A stretch of 64,000 nt of DNA from an uncultured Eubacteriales bacterium (GCA_900545515.1 UQZA01000001.1:205333-269332), one strand, 5' to 3'; shown: positions 51,618-60,852, counted from the first letter of the stretch. Program-made: numbers and translations. Notes: generated from the letters alone by a model not told the origin.

Positions 51618-52447
51618 GGCTCCTCCTTCCGGGGCGCATCCTCATTTGGCAGGACCACGCCCATACGTCTGAATTTTTCATACCGGGCAGCGGTCAGTAC
51701 GCTGCCCCGCTCCCGGCTGAGGGCGGACAGGTGCCGGAACAGGGCCTGGTCCACCTCCCGGTATGCAATGGCTGGGGCCAGATGCGCTCCCCCGGCAGGC
51801 TCCAGGATCACCTCATCAATGACCCGCAGGCGCAGCAGCTCCGGCGCAGTCAGCTTCATCAGGTTTGCCGCCTCGCCGCTGCGCCCGGCGTCCTTCCACA
51901 AAATGGAGGCAAAGCCCTCCGGGGACAAAATGGCATAGACGCTGTGCTCCAGCATGAGCACCCGATCGGCCACAGCCAGGGCCAAGGCGCCGCCGCTGTT
52001 GCCCTCGCCCAGAATCACCGCCACCACCGGAACCGTCAACTGGCTCATGGTGAGAAGATTCCGGGCAATGGCCTCCCCCTGCCCCCGGGCCTCCGCCTCG
52101 AGACCGGGGTAGGCCCCGCTGGTGTCGATGAGGGTGACAATGGGGCGGCGGAATTTTTCGGCCTGCTCCATGAGCCTCCGGGCCTTGCGGTAGCCCTCCG
52201 GGCTTGGCATACCAAAGTTGCAGCGGAGATTTTCCTCCAGGTTCTTCCCCTTTCGGGTGCCGATGACCGTAACCGGGTGGCCGTGGAACATAGCCACGCC
52301 TCCCAGAATGGCCGGATCCTCTCCACAGAGCCGGTCACCCCGCTGCTCAAAAAAGTCTGTAAAGATGGCTCCCACATAATCCGCCACATTGGGCCGTCCC
52401 GAATGCCTGGCAATGGCCAGGTGTTGGGCCGCAGTCAGTTCTTCCAT
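51614..52447 (-). CDS. accA: Acetyl-CoA carboxylase carboxyltransferase, alpha subunit
   Basis: A 277-residue subunit that with AccD moves the carboxyl group from biotin to acetyl-CoA. RKGKNLEENLRCNFGMPSPEGYRKA and DTSGAYPGLEAEARGQGEAIA are the family core. Shorter than the ~319-residue Escherichia coli protein at the N-terminus, as in several Firmicutes. ATG 52447 (GGGAGG upstream) overlaps the accD end by 13 bases; the frame continues upstream as a shadow of accD. Confidence 0.95.
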   Translation of the reverse strand: MEELTAAQHLAIARHSGRPNVADYVGAIFTDFFEQRGDRLCGEDPAILGGVAMFHGHPVTVIGTRKGKNLEENLRCNFGMPSPEGYRKARRLMEQAEKFRRPIVTLIDTSGAYPGLEAEARGQGEAIARNLLTMSQLTVPVVAVILGEGNSGGALALAVADRVLMLEHSVYAILSPEGFASILWKDAGRSGEAANLMKLTAPELLRLRVIDEVILEPAGGAHLAPAIAYREVDQALFRHLSALSRERGSVLTAARYEKFRRMGVVLPNEDAPRKEEP

Positions 52448-53289
52448 TCCCTGCCTCCCTTCTCGTGCAGCAGCAGGAGCTGCACCAGGGTTTCCCGCAT
52501 CTGGCTCCGGGGCACCACAGCGTCCACAAAACCGTGTTCCTCCTGATATTCCGCCCGCTGGAAGCCCTCTGGCAGGGTCTGCCCAATGGTCTGCTGAATG
52601 ACCCGTGGGCCGGCAAAGCCAATGAGGGCGCCGGGCTCTGCCAGAATGATGTCGCCCAGGGAGGCAAAGCTGGCCGTCACGCCGCCGGTAGTGGGATCTG
52701 TGAGCACAGATATATACAGTAGTCCCTTTTGGGCGTGCCGCCCCAAGGCGGCGCTGGTCTTTGCCATTTGCATAAGAGAGAGAATCCCCTCCTGCATCCG
52801 GGCCCCACCGCTGGCACAAAACAGGATGAGGGGCAGACGGCTTTTGGTGGCATATTCCATAGCCAGGGTGATTTTCTCCCCCACCGCTGCGCTCATGGAG
52901 CCCATAAAAAAACGGCTGTCCATGACGCCCACCACACACCGCCGGCCGCCGATGGTCCCCAGAGCGGTCACCACTGCCTCCGTGAGGCCGGTTTTCTCCT
53001 GGGCCTTTTTCAGCTTCTCCGGATATCCGGGAAAACGCAGGGGGTCCGCAGCCGGGTATTTTTCATTCAGCTCCCGAAATGATCCGGCGTCCAGCACAGA
53101 TTTCAGGCGGCTGTATGCATCCAGGGGAAAATGGTGACCGCACTTCGGGCAAACCCAGAGGTTCCGGGACAGCACCGTCCGGTCACTCTGTGCGCCACAG
53201 CCTGGGCAGGCAGAGGCCTGGGGTCCTGCCTCCCGGACTGCCTTCATGGAGAGAAGCCGGGCCCGGCGCTGGGCAAAAATTCCATTCAT
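52435..53289 (-). CDS. accD: Acetyl-CoA carboxylase carboxyltransferase, beta subunit
   Basis: A 284-residue subunit with an N-terminal four-cysteine zinc ribbon (Cys28, Cys31, Cys47, Cys50) and the crotonase-like carboxyltransferase domain (FCASGGARMQEGILSLMQMAK). Start ATG 53289 overlaps the accC stop by four bases. Confidence 0.96.
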   Translation of the reverse strand: MNGIFAQRRARLLSMKAVREAGPQASACPGCGAQSDRTVLSRNLWVCPKCGHHFPLDAYSRLKSVLDAGSFRELNEKYPAADPLRFPGYPEKLKKAQEKTGLTEAVVTALGTIGGRRCVVGVMDSRFFMGSMSAAVGEKITLAMEYATKSRLPLILFCASGGARMQEGILSLMQMAKTSAALGRHAQKGLLYISVLTDPTTGGVTASFASLGDIILAEPGALIGFAGPRVIQQTIGQTLPEGFQRAEYQEEHGFVDAVVPRSQMRETLVQLLLLHEKGGREWKN

Positions 53290-54674
53290 ACCTTCGTCTC
53301 CTCCTCCAGCCGGCGCCTGAACTCCAGCAGCTCCGGCAAATGCTCATCTAAAAAGGCTGTGGTACAGCATCCCCGGATAAAATCCGGGTGATACAAAATC
53401 TGGTAGGAGAGCTCGGCATTGGTGGGGAACCCCTCCAGAATAAACTCCTCCAGGCTTCGCCGCATTCTCCGAATGGCCTCCAGCCGGGTGGGGGCATGGG
53501 CCATCACCTTCGCCGCCAGGGAATCATACCAAGGCGGCAGCTGACAGCCGGTGTAGAGGCAGGAGTCCACCCGAACCCCGGGACCGCCGGGGAAGTGGAG
53601 AAATTCCACCGTGCCCGGACAGGGGCGAAAATCCGCCGCCGGGTCCTCCGCATTGACGCGGCACTCTATGGCGTGGCCCGTGATATGCACCGCCTCCTGG
53701 GTCACAGAGAGGGGCAGACCGGATGCAATCCGCAGCTGTTCCCGCACCAAGTCCACGCCGCTCACCATTTCCGTGATGCCATGCTCCACTTGAATCCGGG
53801 TGTTCATCTCCATAAAGTAGAAATGACGCCCGTCGGGGTCCAACAGGAACTCCACCGTGCCGGCGCTTTCGTAGCCCACTGCCCGGGCAGCCCGTACGGC
53901 AGCCTGTCCCATTTCCGCCCGCAGCTCCGGGGCCAGGCCCCAGGCAGGAGCCTCCTCCAAAAGCTTTTGATTTCGCCGCTGCACAGAGCAGTCCCGGTCT
54001 CCCAGAGAGATGACATTCCCGTGGCGGTCTGCCAATATCTGCACCTCAATGTGCCGGGGCCGGAGGATCAACTTTTCCAGATACATTTCTCCATTGCCAA
54101 AGCAGGCCACCGCTTCGGCCCGGGCGCTTTCAAAAGCCTCTTGTAATTCCTCTTCCCGGTAAACCCGCCGGATGCCCCGGCCTCCACCGCCAGCAGAGGC
54201 CTTCAGAAGCACCGGATATCCAACAGCAGCCGCTGCAGCCCGGGCAGCCTCCACGTCATCCACCGGCCCATCGGAGCCGGGGGTCACCGGCACACCGGCC
54301 TGCTTCATCAGCGTCTTTGCAGCAGATTTGCTGCCCGCCCGGCGGATTGCCTCCCCGGAGGGACCAACGAAAGCCAGTCCCTCCCGGGCACAGGCATCGG
54401 CAAATTCTCCGTTTTCAGACAGGAATCCGTATCCCGGGTGTATCCCGTCACAGCCTGTGGCCCGGGCCACCGTCAGAATGGCCTCCTGGTTTAAGTAGCT
54501 CTCAGAAGCCCGGGCAGGGCCAATGCACACCGCCTGAGTGGCCAACTGCACCGGCAGTGCCTCCTCATCGGCCTGGGAATAGACTGCCACAGTCTCCAGC
54601 CCCAGCTCCCGGCAGGCCCGCAGGATACGCAGCGCAATCTCGCCCCGGTTGGCGATCAGGACCCGCCTCAGCAT
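53286..54674 (-). CDS. accC: Biotin carboxylase
   Basis: A 462-residue ATP-grasp enzyme that carboxylates biotin on AccB. IANRGEIALRILRACRELG start, the glycine-rich loop SAGGGGRGIRR, and the EMNTRIQVEH motif are all present. It overlaps accB by seven bases (ATGCTGA). Confidence 0.97.
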   Translation of the reverse strand: MLRRVLIANRGEIALRILRACRELGLETVAVYSQADEEALPVQLATQAVCIGPARASESYLNQEAILTVARATGCDGIHPGYGFLSENGEFADACAREGLAFVGPSGEAIRRAGSKSAAKTLMKQAGVPVTPGSDGPVDDVEAARAAAAAVGYPVLLKASAGGGGRGIRRVYREEELQEAFESARAEAVACFGNGEMYLEKLILRPRHIEVQILADRHGNVISLGDRDCSVQRRNQKLLEEAPAWGLAPELRAEMGQAAVRAARAVGYESAGTVEFLLDPDGRHFYFMEMNTRIQVEHGITEMVSGVDLVREQLRIASGLPLSVTQEAVHITGHAIECRVNAEDPAADFRPCPGTVEFLHFPGGPGVRVDSCLYTGCQLPPWYDSLAAKVMAHAPTRLEAIRRMRRSLEEFILEGFPTNAELSYQILYHPDFIRGCCTTAFLDEHLPELLEFRRRLEEETKV

Positions 54675-55081
54675 GCCCGATAGCGAAACAGAGTTTCGCC
54701 GTAGGCGGCCAGGTCCCCATTGGACTTCAAGATCTGCAAAATCTCACAATCGCAGGGGGCGGCCACCTCGCTCATCATTTTCATCGCCTCAATGAGACAC
54801 AGCGTTTCTCCTTTTTTCACCCGGTCTCCGGCTTTGACAAAAGGCGGCTGCTCTGGGCCGGGGGCGGCATAGTAGGTTCCCACCAAAGGCGCAGTCACAG
54901 CGCGGCCCTCCTCCACATCTGGGGCAGGGGCTGGGGCAGAGCAGGCAGGAGCCGGCGCGCAGGCGCCGGCAGCCTCGTCCCGGGTCAGCTCCAAAGTAAA
55001 GCCTTCGCCGGTCACTTTCATTGTCCGGGCCGTGCTTCTGTCAAAGCAGGTCACCAGATCCATGATATCCTGATTGGTCAT
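54668..55081 (-). CDS. accB: Biotin carboxyl carrier protein
   Basis: A 137-residue carrier with an Ala/Pro-rich hinge (about 36-58) and the C-terminal biotinyl domain; biotin is attached to Lys101 in EAMKM. ATG 55081 follows AGGAGGAG; residues before it in the open frame are not part of the family. Confidence 0.95.
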   Translation of the reverse strand: MTNQDIMDLVTCFDRSTARTMKVTGEGFTLELTRDEAAGACAPAPACSAPAPAPDVEEGRAVTAPLVGTYYAAPGPEQPPFVKAGDRVKKGETLCLIEAMKMMSEVAAPCDCEILQILKSNGDLAAYGETLFRYRAC

Positions 55082-55113
55082 TGGGATCTCCTCCTGGGAA
55101 GCTCTGGGTTCCC

Positions 55114-55344
55114 TCAATTCTGGTGGTCCTGAAGATAGTTCAGCACGTCTCCCACTGTCTTCAGGCCGGCCATATCGCCGTCGTCAATGGAAAGACCCGT
55201 AGCCTCCTCCAGCGCCATTACCAGCTCCACCAGAGACAGAGAGTCTGCCTTCAAGTCGGCGGTCAGGCTGGCTTCCGGTGTCACCTGATCGGCGTCACAG
55301 CCCAGGGTCTCCACAATCAAATCACGAAGTTCTTCGAATTTCAT
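55114..55344 (-). CDS. acpP: Acyl carrier protein
   Basis: A 76-residue carrier; phosphopantetheine attaches to Ser35 in ADSLSLVEL. First gene of the fatty acid operon. ATG 55344 follows AAGGAG; the operon promoter and a perfect palindrome lie just upstream. Confidence 0.96.
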   Translation of the reverse strand: MKFEELRDLIVETLGCDADQVTPEASLTADLKADSLSLVELVMALEEATGLSIDDGDMAGLKTVGDVLNYLQDHQN

Positions 55345-55372
55345 AGGTATTCTCCTTGCGTTCCAAAATCTC

Positions 55373-55394
55373 AATTATTTTAGCTAAAATAATT
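55373..55394. promoter_or_regulatory. Perfect palindromic operator of the fatty acid operon
   Basis: AATTATTTTAG-CTAAAATAATT, 11-bp arms without a spacer or mismatch, covering the predicted transcription start. Likely site of the MarR-type regulator encoded at the operon's end; the pairing is inferred. Confidence 0.75.
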
Positions 55395-55401
55395 TAAGCA
55401 T

Positions 55402-55430
55402 ATTCTAGCGGGGTTGGCCGGGTTTGTCAA
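55402..55430 (-). promoter_or_regulatory. Promoter of the fatty acid operon
   Basis: TTGACA (55425-55430), 17 bases, TAGAAT (55402-55407) on the minus strand. Confidence 0.8.
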
Positions 55431-55542
55431 GTAAAATATACCGTTTCAGAAAAAACATTGTGCCCGGCCCAACCCAGGCCAAATTCCCGGCTGCGGGCAA
55501 CCGCATCCATTTCCTGTCGAAACATGAAAAACCCCTGATACG

Positions 55543-55577
55543 GAGAGAATGCCGCCCTAAAAGGGCGGCATTCTCTC
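55543..55577 (-). terminator. Terminator of the BMP lipoprotein gene
   Basis: Perfect 15-bp stem GAGAGAATGCCGCCC/GGGCGGCATTCTCTC with a 5-base loop; T5 follows after about 10 bases on the minus strand. Confidence 0.7.
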
Positions 55578-55611
55578 TATGAAGAACGTCAAAAAGTTCG
55601 GGGTTGGCAAA

Positions 55612-56802
55612 TTATTGATAATCCACTGTCACATTGGTAGTGACAGGCTTCACATCGGCGCTGCTGTTGTTGTCCACAACCAGGGAGCCATCGGCCATAG
55701 CCTGGAACAGGGTATCATACTGCTCCTGGGTGAATTTAGTAAACTGAGAGGTCTCCATGGGCAGGCCCACGCAGTCGTCAGCAGCACCCAGATACTGGCA
55801 AACACCGGCATAGCTTTCCGGCCAGATCCAGTCATTGGCAGAAGCGTCGGTCAGAGCCTTCACCACAGAGTTGGACAGCGCCTTCATGGCGGAGGTGATG
55901 ATCCGGTCGGACACGTTGGACTGGTCCACATCCACGCCGATCATCTTGCCATCGTTGGATTCTGCAGCAGACAGGCAGGACAAATAGATGCCACCGCCGC
56001 AGGCAAAGACCACTTCGGTGCCGCCCACATACCAGTTGTCCATCTTGGTGGCGATGTCATCGTTGGGCTGGAAGGAGCCGGAGTACCAATACTTGATGTT
56101 GACATCCGTCAGATTCAGCTCCTGGGCAGCCTTGTCCGCGCCCATGATGAAGCCATACCCATACCGGATCACCGCGGGCACGTCAATACCGCCCAAGAAG
56201 CCCAGCTCTTTATAGCCTTCCTGCACAGCAGCGTAGCCAGCCAGATAACCGGCCTGCTCTTCCTGGTAGCAGATGAGGGCGATATTAGAGGGAACGGACT
56301 CGGCCTTCAGGTCGCCTTCGGTCACATCCAGAGCCAGGAACAGAACCTCGGGATGCTCCGTAGCCACGGTGTAGCAGGCGGGCCCAAACAGGTAACCGGC
56401 CATGACCACAACACCGTAACCATCCTTCACAGCCTGATTGATGGCGTCAATGCGGTCCTGATCGGTGTCGCCAGCGGGCTTGTAGTAGCTGCACTCCAGG
56501 CCTGCATTGCTGCAAAACTTGGTCACACCTTCGTAAGAATACTGATTGAAGGAGTGATCGTCAATGTTGCCCACATCGGTCACAAAGGCAACCTTCTTTG
56601 CGCCATCGGTGCTGGGTACGGTGGCATCTTCACTGGCGGGCTCTGTAACAGGCTCTGTAGCAGGCTCTGTGGTGGGTTCGGTCGTCACATCCGTAGTGGG
56701 CTCGGTGGCAGGGTCTGTCGGCTCGGTCGTGCCATTTTGACAGCCAGCAAACAGACAGGCGACCATCGTCACTGCCAACAGCAGGGCAAGGATCTTCTTC
56801 AT
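55612..56802 (-). CDS. BMP-family nucleoside-binding lipoprotein
   Basis: A 396-residue extracellular substrate-binding protein of the BMP/PnrA family. Lipobox LFAGC with Cys21, a Thr/Pro/Glu-rich linker (about 27-65, EPTTEPATEP repeats), then the BMP domain: KVAFVTDVGNIDDHSFNQ, VVMAGYLFGPA, GFLGGIDVPAVIRYGYGFIMGA, VVFACGGGIY and VDVDQSNV, which line the ligand pocket in homologues. Neighbours are nucleoside salvage genes, so purine or pyrimidine nucleosides are the likely ligand. The cognate ATPase and permeases are probably those at 26403-29992. ATG 56802 follows GGAGG. Confidence 0.9.
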   Translation of the reverse strand: MKKILALLLAVTMVACLFAGCQNGTTEPTDPATEPTTDVTTEPTTEPATEPVTEPASEDATVPSTDGAKKVAFVTDVGNIDDHSFNQYSYEGVTKFCSNAGLECSYYKPAGDTDQDRIDAINQAVKDGYGVVVMAGYLFGPACYTVATEHPEVLFLALDVTEGDLKAESVPSNIALICYQEEQAGYLAGYAAVQEGYKELGFLGGIDVPAVIRYGYGFIMGADKAAQELNLTDVNIKYWYSGSFQPNDDIATKMDNWYVGGTEVVFACGGGIYLSCLSAAESNDGKMIGVDVDQSNVSDRIITSAMKALSNSVVKALTDASANDWIWPESYAGVCQYLGAADDCVGLPMETSQFTKFTQEQYDTLFQAMADGSLVVDNNSSADVKPVTTNVTVDYQ

Positions 56803-56873
56803 GTTTCTAACCTCCAAAATATGTATGACATTGGATTTCTGCGCCACGCGCTTCAGGGCGTGCCGTACCTTAT

Positions 56874-56902
56874 TATTTAACACAGATTTTCATAAAAATC
56901 AA
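56874..56902 (-). promoter_or_regulatory. Promoter of the BMP lipoprotein gene
   Basis: TTGATT (56897-56902), 17 bases, TAAATA (56874-56879). A second candidate with a consensus TTGACA (56941-56946) and TACAAA 18 bases on lies farther upstream. The leader holds a CACGC/GCGTG hairpin near 56850. Confidence 0.45.
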
Positions 56903-56962
56903 CCAGTTTTTTCATATTTGTAGGGAATCACAAGGTCCCCTGTCAAATTCCCCCATTTTCCG

Positions 56963-57373
56963 TCACTTCATATGCTCCGCTGCGGAGAAGCTGCAGGGCA
57001 GCAGCTCCGCCAGGGTGTAGGTTTCATAGGCGCCCCCTGCCCCGCCCATGTAAATACAGAAATCGTCCCGGCAAAATTCCCGCATCACCTGACGGCACAC
57101 CCCGCATGGCGGGAAGATGCCGGAAATCACCCCATTCTTGCCGCCCACCACCGCAATGGCGGAAAATTCCCGTTTTCCATCGTAGACGGCCTTGAAAAAT
57201 GCATTGCGTTCGGCGCAGATGGTGGGGGTATAGGAGGCGTTTTCAATGTTGCAGCCCTGGTATACCGTTCCGTCGGCGCACAGCAGAGCCGCGCCCACCT
57301 GATAGCCCGAGTAGGGCACATAAGCGCGCCCCATGGCCTCCACAGCCAGGCGCAGCAGCTCCTCCGGCTTCAA
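56963..57373 (-). CDS. cdd: Cytidine deaminase
   Basis: A 136-residue zinc enzyme converting cytidine and deoxycytidine to uridine forms. TICAERNA holds the first zinc cysteine and the catalytic Glu, and PPCGVCRQ the other two cysteines. The start is TTG (57371-57373) with GGAGG 9 bases upstream; it overlaps the deoB stop as TTGA. Confidence 0.95.
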   Translation of the reverse strand: MKPEELLRLAVEAMGRAYVPYSGYQVGAALLCADGTVYQGCNIENASYTPTICAERNAFFKAVYDGKREFSAIAVVGGKNGVISGIFPPCGVCRQVMREFCRDDFCIYMGGAGGAYETYTLAELLPCSFSAAEHMK

Positions 57374-58563
57374 TGCAACCCACCTCCTCTTCCATCAGAC
57401 AGCAGTGCCGGGGCGAAACTGGTTCCCGGCGTCTCCAGGGGCACCGCCAGCAGCTCCGCCACTGTGGCAGCGATGTCCGCGAAGCTGCCCCTGGTGCCCA
57501 GATTGACCGGCTTTACCTTCTGGCCCAGAACCACCAGGGGCACATACTCCCGGGTATGGTCTGTGGTAGCAGTGTAGGCCGGATCACAGCCATGATCGGC
57601 GGTGATCATCACCAGATCCTCCGGCCCCAGCTTCTCCAAAAAGCCGGGAAGCCAGGCGTCAAACTCCGTCAGAGCCCTGGCGTAACCGTCCACATCCCGC
57701 CGGTGACCATAGAGCATGTCGAAATCCACCAGGTTTACAAAGCAAAGGCCATGGAAATCCCGCTCCCCATAGGCCAAGGTCTTGGCCAGGCCATCGGTGT
57801 TACCCTGGGTATAGACCTGCTCCGTAGCGCCCCGGTGGGCAAAAATATCGTAGATCTTGCCGACGGCAATGGAGTCCAGCCCGGCGTCCTTCAGCACATC
57901 CAAAAGTGTATCTCTGGGGGGCTCCAGGGAAAAATCATGGCGGTTGGCCGTCCGGGTGAAGCCCGTCTCCGGAGAACCCACATAGGGCCGGGCGATGACC
58001 CGCCCCACGCCGTGCTTGCCCCGAAGAATCTCCCGGGCCTTGCGGCAAGCCGCATACAGCTCCTCCAGGGGGATGCGCTCCTCATGAGCCGCAATCTGGA
58101 ACACCGAGTCGGCAGAGGTATATACAATCCACTTGCCCGTCTTCAGCTGCTCCGCCCCATAGTCCCGAATGACGTCAGTGCCGGAATAGGGCCGGTTGCA
58201 CAGGACGCCCCGGCCTGTGGCGGCCTCGAAGGCCTCCAGCACCTCCTGGGGAAAGCCCTGGGGATAGGTGGGCAGGGGCTTCGGCGATACCACCCCCGCA
58301 ATCTCCCAGTGGCCAATGGTGGTGTCCTTTCCCATAGAGGCCTCCGCCAGCCGGGCCACCGCCCCAGTGGGGCTTGGCTCCCGACCCAAAAAGGACAGCC
58401 CCTGGATGTTTCCCAGTCCGGCCCTCTGCAGATTGGGAATATGCAGCTCCCGGGACCCGGCGCAGGACCGGAGGGTATTCACCCCCACGTCCCCAAACCG
58501 CTCCGAATCCGGCATCGCCCCTGCCCCACAGGAGTCCAGCACAATCAGGAAAATACGTTTCAT
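57370..58563 (-). CDS. deoB: Phosphopentomutase
   Basis: A 397-residue alkaline-phosphatase-superfamily mutase that interconverts (deoxy)ribose-1-phosphate and -5-phosphate. FLIVLDSCGAGAMPDS metal site at the N-terminus, GKDTTIGHWE with the phosphorylated Thr, and the C-terminal VMITADHGCDP metal site. ATG 58563 has GGAGGG at 9 bases; a GTG two codons earlier is less likely. Confidence 0.96.
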   Translation of the reverse strand: MKRIFLIVLDSCGAGAMPDSERFGDVGVNTLRSCAGSRELHIPNLQRAGLGNIQGLSFLGREPSPTGAVARLAEASMGKDTTIGHWEIAGVVSPKPLPTYPQGFPQEVLEAFEAATGRGVLCNRPYSGTDVIRDYGAEQLKTGKWIVYTSADSVFQIAAHEERIPLEELYAACRKAREILRGKHGVGRVIARPYVGSPETGFTRTANRHDFSLEPPRDTLLDVLKDAGLDSIAVGKIYDIFAHRGATEQVYTQGNTDGLAKTLAYGERDFHGLCFVNLVDFDMLYGHRRDVDGYARALTEFDAWLPGFLEKLGPEDLVMITADHGCDPAYTATTDHTREYVPLVVLGQKVKPVNLGTRGSFADIAATVAELLAVPLETPGTSFAPALLSDGRGGGLH

Positions 58564-58636
58564 ACTCACATTCCCTCCGTCACAAATTCATATGGCTCCC
58601 CGGTCCGGATCACCGCCAAACCCCGGGAGCAACCAA

Positions 58637-59377
58637 TTATTTCTCCATCTTCACTGCCACTTCCAGCGCCACCTTCATCATGTCCGTAAAGGCGTTTTGC
58701 CGTTCTGCGGCAGTAGTCTCCTCCCCGGTGAGGATGTGGTCGGAAATGGTGCAAATGCACAGGGCCCGCTTGCCATATCGGGCGGCATTCATATATAATG
58801 CGGCGGCCTCCATTTCAATGGCCAGAATGCCCATCTTTTTCCAGCCATAGTTGGCGTCCAGGCCCTCAGGAACCCCCTCGTGGTCGCCATAGAAAGCGTC
58901 GGAGGACAGGACATTGCCCACATGATACCGGCATCCCAGCTCCCGGGCCGCTTCCACTGCCCGTGTCAGTAGGTCAAAGGAGCCGATGGGGGCGAAGGTT
59001 CCCGCCAGGTGGAACTGCGCAGCCCAGTTGGAATCGGTACAGGCGCCCTGGCCAAGCACCAGATCGTAGAGCCGAACCCCCTCCTGCAAAGCCCCGGCAG
59101 AGCCCACCCGGAGGATGTTCTCCACACCGAAGACGTTGTAAAGCTCATGAGAGTAGATGCCGATGGAAGGCATACCCATACCGGAGGCCATAACAGAGAC
59201 CTTGACGCCCTTGTAGGTCCCGGTGTAACCCTGAACGCCCCGGACGTTGTTCACGAGAACCGGATTTTCCAGGAAGGTCTCCGCAATAAACTTCGCCCGC
59301 AGGGGATCGCCGGGCATCAAGACGGTTTTGCCAAAATCGCCGGGCTTGGCATTGATATGGGGAGTAGGATATTTCAT
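58637..59377 (-). CDS. deoD: Purine-nucleoside phosphorylase, DeoD type
   Basis: A 246-residue phosphorylase that releases the base and (deoxy)ribose-1-phosphate. MPGDPLRAKFIAETF, MGMPSIGIYSHEL, RVGSAGALQ and MEAAALY are the DeoD family blocks, and the D at ISDHI is the catalytic Asp region. It lies between deoC and deoB in the salvage operon. Confidence 0.95.
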   Translation of the reverse strand: MKYPTPHINAKPGDFGKTVLMPGDPLRAKFIAETFLENPVLVNNVRGVQGYTGTYKGVKVSVMASGMGMPSIGIYSHELYNVFGVENILRVGSAGALQEGVRLYDLVLGQGACTDSNWAAQFHLAGTFAPIGSFDLLTRAVEAARELGCRYHVGNVLSSDAFYGDHEGVPEGLDANYGWKKMGILAIEMEAAALYMNAARYGKRALCICTISDHILTGEETTAAERQNAFTDMMKVALEVAVKMEK

Positions 59378-59412
59378 AATGGGTCGCTCCTTTATCTTGA
59401 TATTTAGGCGGC

Positions 59413-60069
59413 TCAGGCTTCCATAGCCTTAGCCAGCTTTACAATCCGGGAGGTTCCCAGGCGAGAGGCTCCCAGTTGAATGAATTTCTCTGCATCTTCC
59501 AGGCTGGAGATACCCCCGGCAGCCTTGATTTTGACACAGGGACCTACGTTTTGGGCAAACAGCTCCACATCGTGGAAGGTGGCCCCGGCCTTGGAAAAAC
59601 CGGTGGAGGTCTTGATGTAGTCGGCTCCGGAGTTTGTAACCACATGGCACAGCTCCACCTTCTCCCCGTCGGTGAGCAGGCAGGTCTCAATGATGACCTT
59701 CAGGAGCCTGCCCTGGCAGGCTGCTTTGATTTGCCGGATCTCCTCCCCCACCAGGTCATATCGGCGGTCCTTCACCCACCCCAGGTTAATGACCATGTCC
59801 ACCTCGTCTGCCCCATTCTCCACGGCGTCTGTCGTCATAAAGCACTTGGCTTTTGTGGTGTCATAGCCATTGGGGAAGCCAATCACGGTGCAAATAGCCA
59901 GACGGTCTCCCACATATTCCTTCGCCTGCCGGACATAGGAGGCCGGAATGCAGACGGAAGCTGTCTTGTAGTGCATACCGTCATCACAAATGGCCTGGAT
60001 TTCCCCCCAGGTCGCTGTCTGAGACAGAAGGGTGTGATCGCATTTAGAGAGAATTTCTTGCATATTCAT
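59413..60069 (-). CDS. deoC: Deoxyribose-phosphate aldolase
   Basis: A 218-residue class I aldolase that splits deoxyribose-5-phosphate to glyceraldehyde-3-phosphate and acetaldehyde. The Schiff-base Lys lies in GADYIKTSTGF; the second active-site Lys in CVKIKAAGGI. It is 24 bases downstream of tdk. Confidence 0.96.
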   Translation of the reverse strand: MNMQEILSKCDHTLLSQTATWGEIQAICDDGMHYKTASVCIPASYVRQAKEYVGDRLAICTVIGFPNGYDTTKAKCFMTTDAVENGADEVDMVINLGWVKDRRYDLVGEEIRQIKAACQGRLLKVIIETCLLTDGEKVELCHVVTNSGADYIKTSTGFSKAGATFHDVELFAQNVGPCVKIKAAGGISSLEDAEKFIQLGASRLGTSRIVKLAKAMEA

Positions 60070-60093
60070 TAGAATAACCTCGCTTCTAAAAAT

Positions 60094-60714
60094 TTACAAA
60101 TCAATGGATTCGCCGTTGCCATGCAGCTTGATTTTCCGGCGCTCCCGAATGCCGCGAATCCAGCATTTGTGACACATGGCAATGTAGCTGTCGTTGCCCC
60201 CCAGCAGCAGCTGCTGGCCCTGGGTAACAATGTGGCCCTCCCCGTCTATGCGGGCGTTGACCGTAGCCTTGGCTCCACAGTCGCAGATGGTTTTAATCTC
60301 CAGAATGGAGTCTGCCACTTCCATCAAGCGGCGGCTGCCTGCAAAAAGATGGCATTGGAAGTCCGTCCGCAAGCCAAAACACATCACCGGCAGATTGTAG
60401 TCATCCACAATGGCCCGAAGCTGATCCACCTGTTCCGGCTCCAGAAACTGACACTCGTCCACAATGATCACGTCACAATGGCCAAGCTGCCGGTCCCGGA
60501 AGCAGGCATACACGTCCTCGGAAGGGGCCACAATCTCCACGCTGGCCTCCAGGCCAATGCGGCTTCTCAAAATGGTTTCGCCATCCCGCATATCGGCGCT
60601 GGGCTTGATGAGCCAAACCTTCAGGTCATTTTCTTCGTAGTTATATTTGGTGATGAGCGCCTGGGCAGTTTTGGATGAGCCCATGGCCCCATATTTAAAG
60701 TAAAGCTTCGCCAT
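60094..60714 (-). CDS. tdk: Thymidine kinase
   Basis: A 206-residue type II kinase. P-loop GAMGSSKT (9-16), the DECQFL magnesium/catalytic block, and two Cys pairs (CDC and CHKC) for structural zinc. It phosphorylates salvaged thymidine. ATG 60714 follows GAGAGGAA; residues before it in the open frame do not belong to the family. First gene of the salvage operon. Confidence 0.96.
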   Translation of the reverse strand: MAKLYFKYGAMGSSKTAQALITKYNYEENDLKVWLIKPSADMRDGETILRSRIGLEASVEIVAPSEDVYACFRDRQLGHCDVIIVDECQFLEPEQVDQLRAIVDDYNLPVMCFGLRTDFQCHLFAGSRRLMEVADSILEIKTICDCGAKATVNARIDGEGHIVTQGQQLLLGGNDSYIAMCHKCWIRGIRERRKIKLHGNGESIDL

Positions 60715-60823
60715 AATGTTCCTCTCCGGAGCCGCCATTCTCTATTGCTGCCGCGCTGTCCCCCGTCCCCTGCCAGGTCCGGAGAATCCGCTGCCCTCTA
60801 CTGGCCTGCGCCCTCCTGTACAC

Positions 60824-60852
60824 ATTATATCGGAAACGCTCCGCTCTTGCAA
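60824..60852 (-). promoter_or_regulatory. Promoter of the tdk-deoC-deoD-deoB-cdd operon
   Basis: TTGCAA (60847-60852), 17 bases, TATAAT (60824-60829) on the minus strand, 110 bases upstream of tdk. Confidence 0.7.
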
